Part shown: positions 43,181 to 51,323 of the stretch, piece after piece
Numbering within the stretch: the first letter of the stretch is position 1
How the letters are laid out: each line of letters opens with the position of its first letter
Source: Subsaximicrobium wynnwilliamsii
Lineage (GTDB): Bacteria > Bacteroidota > Bacteroidia > Flavobacteriales > Flavobacteriaceae
DNA: 64,000 nucleotides
Assembly (NCBI RefSeq): GCF_007997225.1
Contig: NZ_VORM01000002.1
Span: 62,001-126,000 of the forward strand
Direction of reading: 5' to 3'
Program-made: the position numbers and the translations under genes
Notes under the pieces: generated by a model
Told to the model about the DNA's origin: nothing
What the model saw: only the letters and a program-made list of their open reading frames with translations
Database searches by the model: none

Positions 43181-44359
43181 ATGCCAAAGAAAACTTTAGG
43201 ATTAAATACCATTTGCACCCACGTTGGTGAAATTGAGGACAAACAGTTTAAAGGCGCTATTTCTCCCATTTACATGTCCACCTCATACGAGTTTGACGAT
43301 GTGGAGGTAAAGCGCTATCCACGTTATTTCAATACGCCCAACCAAGAACATCTCGCTAAAAAAATCGCAGCTTTAGAGCATACCGAAGCCGCCTTGATCT
43401 TTGGCAGCGGCATGGCGGCGATTAGCACCATGTTTTTGGCCTTCTTAAAGCAAGGCGATCATATTGTGGTACAAAACACGCTTTATGGTGGCACCTCTAA
43501 TTTTATACGGGAGGAATTCCCAAAATATGGCATAGAATTCACGTTTACCAATGGCTATCAGGTTGCCGATTTTGAGGCAGCCATTCAAGAAAACACCAAG
43601 GTTATTTACATTGAGACGCCTTCAAATCCTTTATTGACGATCACAGATATAAAAGCGGTGGCAGATTTGGCGAGTTCTAAGGGACTGGTTTCCATGATTG
43701 ATAATACCTTTGCGAGCCCTATAAATCAAACACCTATAGATTTTGGCATTGACCTCGTCATGCACTCGGCCACCAAATATTTAGGCGGTCACAGTGATAT
43801 TTTGGCAGGCGCGGTGGCAGGTTCCAGCGAACACATGCATCGCATTTGGAATGTGGCCAAGAATCTTGGCGGTAGCTTAAGCGACATGACCGTTTGGATG
43901 TTGGAGCGCAGCATGAAGACCTTGGCGCTTCGGGTAAAGGCACAAAACAAGAATGCGCTCAAAATGGCGAAATTTCTCAATAAACACGATGCAGTGGCCA
44001 ATGTTTTTTACCCCGGTCTCAAAACGCATCCAGAACACGCGTTGGCAAAATCCCAAATGAAAGGCTTTGGAGGCATGCTTTCTTTTGAGTTGGTAGAAGG
44101 CATTGATGCCATCCAATTTCAAAAACAGCTTCAAATCATCAAATCCTCAATGAGTCTGGCAGGTGTTGAAAGCACCATGCTTTTGCCTTGTAAAACCTCG
44201 CATGCTTTGCTAAGCTCAGAACAGCGTGAAGCCATAGGGATCAGTGACCGTTTGATACGATTTTCAGTAGGTATAGAAACCTTCAGAGATTTGAAACAGG
44301 ATATTTCACAAGCGATTGCAAGGGTTGAAAAAAGCGAAAAACAAATGGAAAAACATTGA
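43181..44359 (+). CDS. Cys/Met metabolism PLP-dependent enzyme
   Basis: The product has 392 residues and belongs to the cystathionine gamma-synthase/methionine gamma-lyase family (Cys_Met_Meta_PP). Motifs are YPRYFNTPNQEHLAKKIAALE (about 43), FGSGMAAISTMFL (about 74), ETPSNPLLTITDI (about 145), DNTFASP (about 171) and the PLP lysine in MHSATKYLGGHSDI (about 190-203). It may make or cleave thioethers such as cystathionine, O-acetylhomoserine or methionine; the family members cannot be separated by eye. The start MPKKTLGLNTICTHVGE is typical of the family. The -7-like TAACTTTA lies about 25 bases upstream of the ATG. A methionine-repair cluster lies 7 kb away. Confidence 0.9.
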   Translation: MPKKTLGLNTICTHVGEIEDKQFKGAISPIYMSTSYEFDDVEVKRYPRYFNTPNQEHLAKKIAALEHTEAALIFGSGMAAISTMFLAFLKQGDHIVVQNTLYGGTSNFIREEFPKYGIEFTFTNGYQVADFEAAIQENTKVIYIETPSNPLLTITDIKAVADLASSKGLVSMIDNTFASPINQTPIDFGIDLVMHSATKYLGGHSDILAGAVAGSSEHMHRIWNVAKNLGGSLSDMTVWMLERSMKTLALRVKAQNKNALKMAKFLNKHDAVANVFYPGLKTHPEHALAKSQMKGFGGMLSFELVEGIDAIQFQKQLQIIKSSMSLAGVESTMLLPCKTSHALLSSEQREAIGISDRLIRFSVGIETFRDLKQDISQAIARVEKSEKQMEKH

Positions 44360-44360
44360 G

Positions 44361-44426
44361 ATGAAAAAGGAAACATCCAAGCATTTGCCTATGATGATCG
44401 CCTTTGCCATTTTAGTTTGGAAATGA
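44361..44426 (+). CDS. Possible 21-residue micro-ORF or remnant
   Basis: ATG at 44361, one base after the preceding stop, opens 21 codons giving MKKETSKHLPMMIAFAILVWK before a TGA. It has a basic start and a short hydrophobic stretch, like the beginning of a small membrane protein cut off by the stop. It could be a truncated gene or chance. I include it only because it directly abuts the PLP-enzyme gene. Confidence 0.15.
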   Translation: MKKETSKHLPMMIAFAILVWK

Positions 44427-44512
44427 ATCTGTTTGGAGTTACATCCGATTTGCCCTTTTCATTTCATCCATCCCGATAAACCAACCGATTAATAGTTAAT
44501 CAATACTTTATT

Positions 44513-45409
44513 TTGAACAAAAACAACGCACATAAAAAACCTTACGATTTTAAGCTGCTTACAGAACAGATGCCAAATTTGGCTGAATTTGTATTCACAA
44601 ATCAATACGGAACAGAAACCATCGATTTTGCCAACCCCAAAGCGGTAAAGGCGCTCAATACTGCTTTGCTGAAAGCGCATTATAAGATTGAGTATTGGTC
44701 ATTTCCAGATGATAATTTATGTCCGCCCATTCCAGGACGTGTAGAATACATTCATTTGCTGAATGATTTGCTGAAAACATCTGGAATAAACGAAAACATT
44801 ACAATTTTAGATCTAGGCACAGGCGCCACTTGTATTTATCCGTTGTTGGGTAATGCGGAATACGGCTGGAAATTCATCGCCTCCGAAACGGATAAGCCTG
44901 CCTTTAAAACTGCGGAAAAAATCGTCAAAAAAAATAGCTTGGAGAATGCCATAACGCTGCGTTTTCAAGACAACCACCAACACATTCTTACGGGAATTTT
45001 GAAACCTTCGGAACAAATTTCAGCAAGTATGTGCAATCCGCCATTCTTTAAGGATGAAGCAGAAGCGGAAGAAAAAAACCTGCAAAAACTGAAGGGCCTG
45101 GGTTCTAATGCAAATACCACGCTTAGAAACTTTAGTGGTACGGCAAAAGAATTGTGTTATCCTGGCGGCGAAAAGGCCTATTTACATAATTATTTGTACC
45201 AGAGTTCACTATTAAAAACCAATTGCTTTTGGTACACCAGTTTGGTGTCAAAACATGCTTTGGTCAAATCCATGCAAGCCTCCCTAAAGAAATTGGGGGC
45301 GACACAAATCAAAGTTTTGGAAATGAAGCTAGGAAATAAAGTGAGTAGAGTTGTGGCATGGACTTTCCTGTCTGAGGAAGCACAAAAGAAATGGAATCCA
45401 AAGAAGTGA
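44513..45409 (+). CDS. rlmF: 23S rRNA (adenine1618-N6)-methyltransferase RlmF
   Basis: RlmF makes m6A1618 in 23S rRNA with S-adenosylmethionine. The product has 298 residues, near the E. coli length. It contains FANPKAVKALNTALLKAHY, WSFPDDNLCPPIPGRVEYIH, the SAM motif ILDLGTGATCIYPLLG (about 102-117) and the catalytic NPPF in MCNPPFFKDEAEAE (about 177). GGEKAYLHNYLYQSS is also conserved. The translation appears to start at a TTG at 44513, since no ATG precedes the conserved HKKPYDFKLL; this start is uncertain. It is transcribed alone. Confidence 0.9.
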   Translation: MNKNNAHKKPYDFKLLTEQMPNLAEFVFTNQYGTETIDFANPKAVKALNTALLKAHYKIEYWSFPDDNLCPPIPGRVEYIHLLNDLLKTSGINENITILDLGTGATCIYPLLGNAEYGWKFIASETDKPAFKTAEKIVKKNSLENAITLRFQDNHQHILTGILKPSEQISASMCNPPFFKDEAEAEEKNLQKLKGLGSNANTTLRNFSGTAKELCYPGGEKAYLHNYLYQSSLLKTNCFWYTSLVSKHALVKSMQASLKKLGATQIKVLEMKLGNKVSRVVAWTFLSEEAQKKWNPKK

Positions 45410-45640
45410 TTTCATAATAGGCATTTTTATCTAGAATACATTGACTTTGAGCTACCTTTCCTGTTCACAACTATGGATTTTGAAGTGCTCTTATCCTAAA
45501 AAAAGTGCGCATATCTAGAAATGGCACCGCAGATGGGCACGACATTAATCGAAGCTCATTTCTGCGAGTAAATGCAAGTCTGTAGGGGACAACATTGAGT
45601 TTTTAGAGATCCATGCGATTACGTAATTAAAATATCACAA

Positions 45641-46357
45641 ATGAAATTAGATATATTAGCCTTTGGCGCACATCCAGATGATATAGAACTCAGTTGCGCT
45701 GGCACCCTCGCCAAAGAGGTGGCCAATGGTAAAAAGGTGGGCATCGTTGATCTCACAAGAGGCGAGTTGGGCACCAGAGGTACCGAGAAAACACGAGATG
45801 AAGAAGCAAAGGATGCGGCAGCGATTTTAGGCGTTTCAATAAGGGAGAACTTGGGATTTGCCGACGGGTTTTTCATCAATGATAAAACCCATCAACTGGA
45901 GGTCATAAGGATGATACGAAAATACCAACCCGAAATCGTCATCTGCAACGCCATCCACGATAGGCATATCGACCATGGGAAAGCGAGTCAATTGGTAAGC
46001 GATGCTTGTTTCTTAAGCGGGCTCACAAAAATCGAAACCCAAGCAGAAGGCGAGCTTCAAGAAAAATGGCGTCCAAAACAAGTGTACCATTACATACAGT
46101 GGAAAAATATTACTCCCGAAATAATAGTAGATATTACAGGCTTTGAAGACACAAAAATGAAATCGGTTTTGGCCTACAAAACCCAATTCTTCAATCCGGA
46201 AAGTAAAGAACCACAAACTCCAATTTCGAGCAAGAATTTTAGCGACAGTATTTTGTACCGCGCCCGAGATTTAGGCCGATTGATTGGTGTGGAATATGCT
46301 GAAGGCTTCACAGCCGACCGGCACATTGCGGTAGATAGTTTGTTTGATTTGAGGTAA
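45641..46357 (+). CDS. bshB1: Bacillithiol biosynthesis deacetylase BshB1
   Basis: BshB1 deacetylates N-acetylglucosaminyl malate in bacillithiol synthesis. The product has 238 residues, the usual length. The metal-binding motif is FGAHPDDIELSCAGT (about 7-21), followed by LTRGELGTRG (about 38), the NAIHDRHIDHGKA histidine cluster (about 108-120) and a C-terminal GVEYAEGFTADRHI. This PIG-L type enzyme is zinc dependent. It suggests the organism uses bacillithiol as its main low-molecular thiol. BshA and BshC are not in the window. A heptamer repeat begins nine bases after its stop. The 230-bp gap upstream holds no feature I recognise. Confidence 0.95.
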   Translation: MKLDILAFGAHPDDIELSCAGTLAKEVANGKKVGIVDLTRGELGTRGTEKTRDEEAKDAAAILGVSIRENLGFADGFFINDKTHQLEVIRMIRKYQPEIVICNAIHDRHIDHGKASQLVSDACFLSGLTKIETQAEGELQEKWRPKQVYHYIQWKNITPEIIVDITGFEDTKMKSVLAYKTQFFNPESKEPQTPISSKNFSDSILYRARDLGRLIGVEYAEGFTADRHIAVDSLFDLR

Positions 46358-46365
46358 TTTTTTTG

Positions 46366-46547
46366 AAAGACGGAAGATGGAAGATGGAAGACGGAAGACG
46401 GAAGACGGAAGACGGAAGACTGAAGACTGGAGACTGGAGACCGAAGACTGGAGACTGAAGACTGGAGACTGAAGACTGGAGACTGAAGACTGGAGACTGG
46501 AGACTGAAGACTGGAGACGGGAGCCTGAAGACTGAAGACTGGAGATG
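46366..46547 (+). repeat. 7-nt tandem array GAAGACT/GGAGACT, about 26 units
   Basis: About 180 bases of GGAAGAT, GGAAGAC, GAAGACT and GGAGACT units in strict 7-base register start nine bases after the bshB1 stop. On the other strand they read TTCAGTC and TCCAGTC, which is the same pair of words as in the tract after the helicase gene at 6091. The long minus-strand open frame over it is repeat-driven. Confidence 0.95.
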
Positions 46548-46698
46548 AAAAATGGAATAGGTTCGAAATGTTTTAAGATTGCGATAAAGCCAATGGGTCT
46601 TCAATTTTAGGAGGGTAAGTGGGTTTCTTACATTTCTAATGCAAGTACGGGATGTCTTCAGTTTATAAAATTCATCGTCAATTAGATAAAAAAGAAAA

Positions 46699-46923
46699 AT
46701 GATTGACTTCACGAAATACATTACAATTGACCCAAACAAACGCTTTGGTAAACCCATTTTAAAGGGCACCAGAATTTCCGTTTATGATGTATTGAATTGG
46801 TTAGCTAATGGCATGACCAACGATGAAATAATAGCAGACTTTCCAGAATTGGACGAAAATTCAATTAAAGCTTGTTTGTCTTTTGCAGCGAGTAGAGAAA
46901 ATAAAATAAGAATTGTTTCGTGA
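46699..46923 (+). CDS. DUF433 domain protein, antitoxin-like
   Basis: The product has 74 residues and matches DUF433: YITIDPNKRFGKPILKGTRISVYDVLNWLANGM, then a short helix pair IADFPELDENSIKACLSFAA. DUF433 has a helix-turn-helix-like fold and is usually encoded with a DUF5615 PIN-like protein, an arrangement considered a toxin-antitoxin pair. Here its TGA overlaps the GTG start of such a partner by three bases (GTGA), but the partner is broken. The antitoxin itself looks complete. Confidence 0.9.
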   Translation: MIDFTKYITIDPNKRFGKPILKGTRISVYDVLNWLANGMTNDEIIADFPELDENSIKACLSFAASRENKIRIVS

Positions 46924-47260
46924 ATTTAGTGTTTGATCAGAATATATCACATAGAATCATTAAGAAAATTAATGAGCTTTTTAAAAATTCAAAACAAGTA
47001 AGGCAATTGAATCTAGAAGATGCTTTAGATATTATATTTGGAATTATGCTAGGATCAATAATTTTGTAAGTGTTACATTTGATTCTGATTTTGCTGATAT
47101 TGCTAACATGAAAGGCAGTACGCCAAAGATTATTTAGCTAAGAACGGGGAACATGACTACGCGCGGTATTATTCATCTACTCAAAACGCAGCACATCAAA
47201 ATATGTGAGTTTGTTAACATTACCAAGTATGACGATGTTACGTGCTTAGGAATTGTATGA
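46920..47260 (+). pseudogene. Decayed DUF5615 PIN-like toxin gene
   Basis: The frame starts at GTG 46920 with VNLVFDQNISHRIIKKINELF, the usual DUF5615 start. Near 47040 the frame is lost: it must shift by one base to continue as WNYARINNFVSVTFDSDFAD and IANMKGSTPKII, which is the family continuation. At the position of the conserved Trp in PKIIWLRTGN there is TAG, then LRTGNMTTRGIIHLL follows and continues to TGA at 47258. So one frameshift and one nonsense mutation interrupt a gene that otherwise reads as a family member. It should not make a functional toxin. Confidence 0.85.
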
Positions 47261-47343
47261 ATCCAAATTATTTTTATCGGCAAAGATCGAATCACGATTG
47301 TGTAACTTAGCATAAAATCCACCTAATAATTTCAAAAAAAGTC

Positions 47344-47374
47344 TTTGTAATACGTCTGAAATCAATTACATTTG
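47344..47374 (+). promoter_or_regulatory. tRNA-His promoter
   Basis: TTTG at 47344-47347, then 19 bases, then TACATTTG at 47367-47374: both elements of the Bacteroidota consensus with ideal spacing. The predicted transcription start is about ten bases upstream of the tRNA. Confidence 0.85.
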
Positions 47375-47389
47375 CAGACCAATTTACAC

Positions 47390-47464
47390 GGTGGTTGTAG
47401 CTCAGTTGGTTAGAGCGTCGGTTTGTGGTACCGAAGGTCGCCGGTTCGAGACCGGTCTTCCACC
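47390..47464 (+). tRNA. tRNA-His (anticodon GTG)
   Basis: The cloverleaf folds clearly: D stem GCTC/GAGC, anticodon stem TCGGT/ACCGA with loop TTGTGGT (anticodon GTG at 47425-47427), T stem GCCGG/CCGGT with loop TTCGAGA. The extra 5' G (G-1) at 47390 typical of tRNA-His pairs with C73 at 47464. The acceptor stem GTGGTTG pairs with CTTCCAC except for two adjacent T-T mismatches at pairs 5-68 and 6-67. CCA is not encoded. Confidence 0.93.
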
Positions 47465-47472
47465 CAGAATAT

Positions 47473-47501
47473 AAGCTTCTCTTAAACGAGAAGCTTTTTT
47501 T
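47473..47501 (+). terminator. Terminator of tRNA-His
   Basis: AAGCTTCTC pairs with GAGAAGCTT over a TTAAAC loop and is followed by a run of T. It begins eight bases after the tRNA. Confidence 0.9.
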
Positions 47502-47605
47502 GTGCAATACATTCGCTAGATCTAAGAGACCATCATACGGTCAAATCATCAATAAGGATTGACGAACAGCGCGAAGATGCTAGTATTGAAAACCTTAAGC
47601 ATAAA

Positions 47606-47636
47606 AAAAGCATTACCAAATTGAGGTAATGCTTTT
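47606..47636 (-). terminator. Terminator of the M28 peptidase gene
   Basis: AAAAGCATTACC pairs perfectly with GGTAATGCTTTT over a seven-base loop. On the minus strand it is followed by seven T. It lies 24 bases beyond the stop of the peptidase gene. Confidence 0.9.
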
Positions 47637-47659
47637 CTGTTTTTAAAGTGGGACTGGAA

Positions 47660-49240
47660 TTACTCCGTTTCTGCTTTGTCTGCAATAATTCGATCTGCTC
47701 TATTGGCCAGTTCCCAAGCGGTATAAAACACCAATCGGGCCCTGTTTTCCAAAAGATCATATTCAATTTTGTCTGCGGTGTCGCTAGGCTGATGGTAATC
47801 GGCATGCGTTCCGTTGAAATAGAAAATCACGGGAATATTGTTCTTGGCGAAATTGTAGTGGTCTGATCGGTAATAAAAACGATTGGGATCATTATCATCA
47901 TTGAATTTGTAATCCAACGTGATGTTGGTGTACTTGTTATTGACTTCTTCAGATATGTTGTGTAATTCGGTACTCAACTTATCACTACCAATCAAATACA
48001 CGTAATTGCGATCGCCTTCTCGCTCTGGGTCGATTCTACCAATCATATCGATGTTTAAATTGGCAATCGTATTTTTTAATGGAAATACTGGATCGTTGTC
48101 TGTATAGTATTTTGAACCCAAAAGGCCTTTTTCCTCGCCTGTCACATGAAGAAACAAGACAGAGCGTTTAGGGCCATGACCATCTTTTTGTGCCGCTTTA
48201 AACGCTTCAGCGATTTCTACGATTGCAACCGTTCCAGAGCCATCATCATCAGCGCCATTGTAAACCTTACCGTTTTTGATGCCTTCATGGTCTAAATGCG
48301 CTGAGATGACCAAAATTTCATCTGGTTTTTCAGAACCTTCTATAAATGCTAGCACGTTTTCAGATGCAACCTGTTCTGATTGGCTGGTCAAGCTAACCGT
48401 AATTTGCGTGTCTATGGTTTTTGGTTCATCCGCGTCCATGATATTTGGAGCGATTGCATCTGCCATTTTTTTACCTACCATCATAAAAACCATGGCGGCG
48501 TCTTCTTTTTCTTCTTTTAAAGATAGACTTCCAGAATTATTGGAAAGCTGCATTTGTTTAAAATAAGGGCCGTATTGCTCCAATAGATCCTGGTTGACAA
48601 AGATCAAGGCTTTTGCGCCACGCTCCATTGCAGCATCACGTTTTGAGGCTGGTTCTTGCCTGCCATTCATCCATTTGGTATTTTTCGTGTCGCCAGAAGT
48701 TACATAGTTGCCATTTTCATCTTTTGGCTCTCCCGCTTTTACTAGCACCACTTTACCTTTAACGTCCAAATCGGTATAGTCGGAATAATTTTTAGCATCA
48801 ATCCCGTAGCCCGCATAAACGATAGTGTTAATGTCCAATTCTTGAGTTTGCACATTACCTAAAATGATATAATCCTCAAAATTCTCGAAGCTTTGGTTGT
48901 TGACTGATAGTGCAACTTCTGGATACTTTTGCCGCTCCAAAGGCACATTTTGAAAATAATTATCGCCGCCATAGGCTGATGGTACTCCCATTGCCACATA
49001 TTGATCTTTGAGATAATTTACCGCCATTTTCTGTCCTGGTTCGCCAGTGTCACGGCCTTCAAACTCATCTGAAGCATAGATGTAAAGCATCTCTTTAAGT
49101 TCATCTGAAGTGATGGTTTGTGCGTAAACCGATGGGTCGGCCGGTACTTTATTATCGTTCTCTTTTGAAGTAGAACTGTTTGAAGAGCCACAAGCCGCCA
49201 GAACAAGCGCTGAAGCCAAGCTGATTAAGGATAATTTCAT
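47660..49240 (-). CDS. M28 family zinc metallopeptidase, lipoprotein
   Basis: The product has 526 residues. The N-terminus SLASALVLAACGSSNSS is a lipoprotein signal with the lipobox cysteine at 17, so it is anchored to a membrane outside the cytoplasm. Residues about 110-290 form a PA-domain-like insert (TIVYAGYGIDAKNYSDYTDLDVKGKVVLV). The peptidase part contains VISAHLDHEG (zinc His), YNGADDDGSGTVAIVEIAEAF (bridging Asp), HVTGEEKGLLGSKYY (catalytic Glu) and DMIGR; a final His is likely in FYYRSDHYNF. Such enzymes are aminopeptidases digesting imported peptides. A terminator follows the stop. It is a single-gene unit. Confidence 0.93.
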   Translation of the reverse strand: MKLSLISLASALVLAACGSSNSSTSKENDNKVPADPSVYAQTITSDELKEMLYIYASDEFEGRDTGEPGQKMAVNYLKDQYVAMGVPSAYGGDNYFQNVPLERQKYPEVALSVNNQSFENFEDYIILGNVQTQELDINTIVYAGYGIDAKNYSDYTDLDVKGKVVLVKAGEPKDENGNYVTSGDTKNTKWMNGRQEPASKRDAAMERGAKALIFVNQDLLEQYGPYFKQMQLSNNSGSLSLKEEKEDAAMVFMMVGKKMADAIAPNIMDADEPKTIDTQITVSLTSQSEQVASENVLAFIEGSEKPDEILVISAHLDHEGIKNGKVYNGADDDGSGTVAIVEIAEAFKAAQKDGHGPKRSVLFLHVTGEEKGLLGSKYYTDNDPVFPLKNTIANLNIDMIGRIDPEREGDRNYVYLIGSDKLSTELHNISEEVNNKYTNITLDYKFNDDNDPNRFYYRSDHYNFAKNNIPVIFYFNGTHADYHQPSDTADKIEYDLLENRARLVFYTAWELANRADRIIADKAETE

Positions 49241-49388
49241 GTGAATTATTTTAAAATATTAGTATTACGATATTACGAAAATTAGCCAATTCGTTGTTTT
49301 AAGTTGGCTGCCTTTTAACAAAGTTTAACAGCCTAAAAGATAGAGAAGCACGTGAGCCTATTTAGGTAGTATTTGATTGTGGTCAAAT

Positions 49389-49724
49389 TTATTCAATTTC
49401 TAGGCCTTCAGTATCCAAATCCTCTAGTTCGTCAATGGATTCATTTTCCAATTGTTGCTCTTTTTGCTTTAATTCTTCGGTATTGCCAACTTCTGCGCTA
49501 GAGAATACCCCTTTATAGGTTGCAAGGCTTATGGAAAGAATGGTTAAAATAAAAATGAGCTGCACCGCTTTCTTGGAGCGATCTTTGTCCATATAAAACG
49601 CGAAGATTCCTGCAATAAGAGCAACAACGGCAGGTATAAACGACATTTGTGATAGAGGCGTTACCGCCAAAACTACCGCTAAAACGGCGGCTATAAATCC
49701 TAAAATAAGAAGTGCGTGTCTCAT
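49389..49724 (-). CDS. Small membrane protein with acidic tail
   Basis: The product has 111 residues with about three hydrophobic segments (about 3-22, 26-46 and 55-72). The last 35 residues are rich in Glu and Leu (EELKQKEQQLENESIDELEDL) and probably form an acidic coiled coil in the cytoplasm. I do not know the family. It is short and lies between the M28 gene and the DUF3108 gene on the same strand with gaps of about 95-150 bases, so operon membership is unclear. Confidence 0.65.
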   Translation of the reverse strand: MRHALLILGFIAAVLAVVLAVTPLSQMSFIPAVVALIAGIFAFYMDKDRSKKAVQLIFILTILSISLATYKGVFSSAEVGNTEELKQKEQQLENESIDELEDLDTEGLEIE

Positions 49725-49819
49725 AAATTTTAATGCTTAGAGGCTTGGCCTCAATTTGTATCTTTAATCGGTATCCAAACAGCCCATCTTAGGGCATTGA
49801 ACATCGAACTGAATTGGTC

Positions 49820-50599
49820 TCAATTCAACATCCCACTCGCGCGCTTCAACTTAAGCTCGCCACTGCCCACAGCAATTTTGAACTTGGCATAAATGGGTAT
49901 TTTGTTGGCATCTGCACTCAGCCAAATCAGGTTGTCATTGTTGCCTTTCAATACATCACTGTTTTTGAGACTTATGGCCAATTTATAACATTCCGTTTTG
50001 CCGAGTACTGAATTTAAGGTTTCTTTACCGAGGTATTTCACATTGATGACCATTTCTTTGTTGTCAAAAATAATGGTAAAATTTTGATTGTCCCCAATCT
50101 TGGCCTTGTGAATCTCCATGTTGCGAATGTAATAGAGCGTTGTGACCAGATCTCGCGTAGCATTGCCAATTTTTACCGTTTTCTTTTCCTCAACAGTAGA
50201 GCCATCTTTCTTGAGCTTGCGTTTTAGGCTGGCAACTGTATTGGTTTTATGGTCAAACTTGTATTTCATGAATTTGTTGTAGCCACCTTCATTGATGTCC
50301 CTATTGTATAAATAGGGCGTCAAACTGCTTGGGCTCACATAACTCTCGTACAAATCCCTGATCTTGAAAAAACTGTCCCATTTGGTGTAGGTGGCTGCGG
50401 TGCATTTCAACTTCATCAATTTGGATTTTGAAGTGTTTACTTCGCTGGTTTCCATAGTCACTTCTGCTAAATCTGTAAGTAGGCCAGACATCACGTAGGA
50501 GGCACTGTAGGTCAATTTTTCGCCAATGGCAATGCTGGTGTTTTGGGATAGCGCTTTCGCGGAAATGAGTAGTACAAGACTCAAAATAATGCGTTTCAT
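49820..50599 (-). CDS. DUF3108 domain-containing secreted protein
   Basis: The product has 259 residues. A signal peptide (IILSLVLLISAKALSQ) is followed by a beta-rich domain matching DUF3108, with IGEKLTYSASYVMSGLLTDLAEVTM near the N-terminus and YTKWDSFFKIRDLYESYVSP further on; conserved YLGKETLNSVLGKTECYKL appears near 200. DUF3108 proteins are periplasmic or outer-membrane associated and their role is unknown. It is a monocistronic minus-strand gene, divergent from the methionine sulfoxide cluster across a 260-bp gap. Confidence 0.82.
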   Translation of the reverse strand: MKRIILSLVLLISAKALSQNTSIAIGEKLTYSASYVMSGLLTDLAEVTMETSEVNTSKSKLMKLKCTAATYTKWDSFFKIRDLYESYVSPSSLTPYLYNRDINEGGYNKFMKYKFDHKTNTVASLKRKLKKDGSTVEEKKTVKIGNATRDLVTTLYYIRNMEIHKAKIGDNQNFTIIFDNKEMVINVKYLGKETLNSVLGKTECYKLAISLKNSDVLKGNNDNLIWLSADANKIPIYAKFKIAVGSGELKLKRASGMLN

Positions 50600-50861
50600 T
50601 TAGCTTAGGTTTTGGCGACGAAAATACTACTAATTCGAATGCCTTGCCTATTTTTCGTTCAATATAATTTTTGTGAAATAACGGAAGCTAAAAATCCTAA
50701 ATTCCTCTTAAATGATGTCTAAGATTTCGATTGGGCATGCGAAACTTCGTAACTTGGTAATGCTTAAAAAGCTGCCGTTGGTTATAAAAGGCACAATGTA
50801 ATTTGAAGCTTTCGATTACGACAGAAACAATCAGACTAAAATTCACTAAAACAAAACAAAT

Positions 50862-51323
50862 ATGCTCACTTGGAAAGATGTTATCAATTATTCAGTCAAA
50901 GGCAATCCAGAACCAGACCGTCGCGTAGAAAAATCAGACAGCGAATGGCGAGAAGAGCTCACTCCAGAACAATTTAAAATCGCACGTCAAAAAGGTACCG
51001 AAGCTCCAGGAACCGGCGCGCTGTGTAGCATTCATGATGAGGGTCAATACAATTGTGTGTGTTGCAACACGTCATTATTTGACTCGACCATCAAGTTTGA
51101 ATCCAGTTCGGGATGGCCAAGTTTCACACAACCCATCACCAAAAACGCCATCAAGTACGAAAAGGACACCAAATTTGGTATGGTTAGGGTAGAAGTGATG
51201 TGCAATGTGTGCGATGCCCATTTAGGGCACGTGTTCCCAGATGGTCCTGAGCCAAATGGACTGCGCTATTGCATCAATTCTGAATCCATGGTTATGGACA
51301 AATCGGTAAAACCGGCGCATTAA
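50862..51323 (+). CDS. msrB: Peptide-methionine (R)-S-oxide reductase
   Basis: MsrB reduces the R epimer of methionine sulfoxide in proteins. The product has 153 residues. The zinc cysteines are in YNCVCCNTSLF (about 64-74) and VMCNVCDAHLGHVFPDG (about 111-127); the catalytic cysteine is in LRYCINSES (about 139). FESSSGWPSF is also conserved. No signal peptide is present, so it acts in the cytoplasm. Its stop overlaps the start of msrA (TAATG), making the pair translationally coupled. The R- and S-specific enzymes are thus produced together. It heads a plus-strand cluster of about eight genes. Confidence 0.96.
   Translation: MLTWKDVINYSVKGNPEPDRRVEKSDSEWREELTPEQFKIARQKGTEAPGTGALCSIHDEGQYNCVCCNTSLFDSTIKFESSSGWPSFTQPITKNAIKYEKDTKFGMVRVEVMCNVCDAHLGHVFPDGPEPNGLRYCINSESMVMDKSVKPAH

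Noticed and set aside
46308-46769. 153-codon minus-strand frame rich in LQSPVFS
   Set aside because: It is the translation of the 7-nt repeat array; a 7-base period keeps frames open by chance.
47307-47507. Minus-strand 66-codon frame with GWKTGLEPATFGTTNRRSNQ
   Set aside because: It is the antisense of tRNA-His and a known annotation artefact in flavobacteria.
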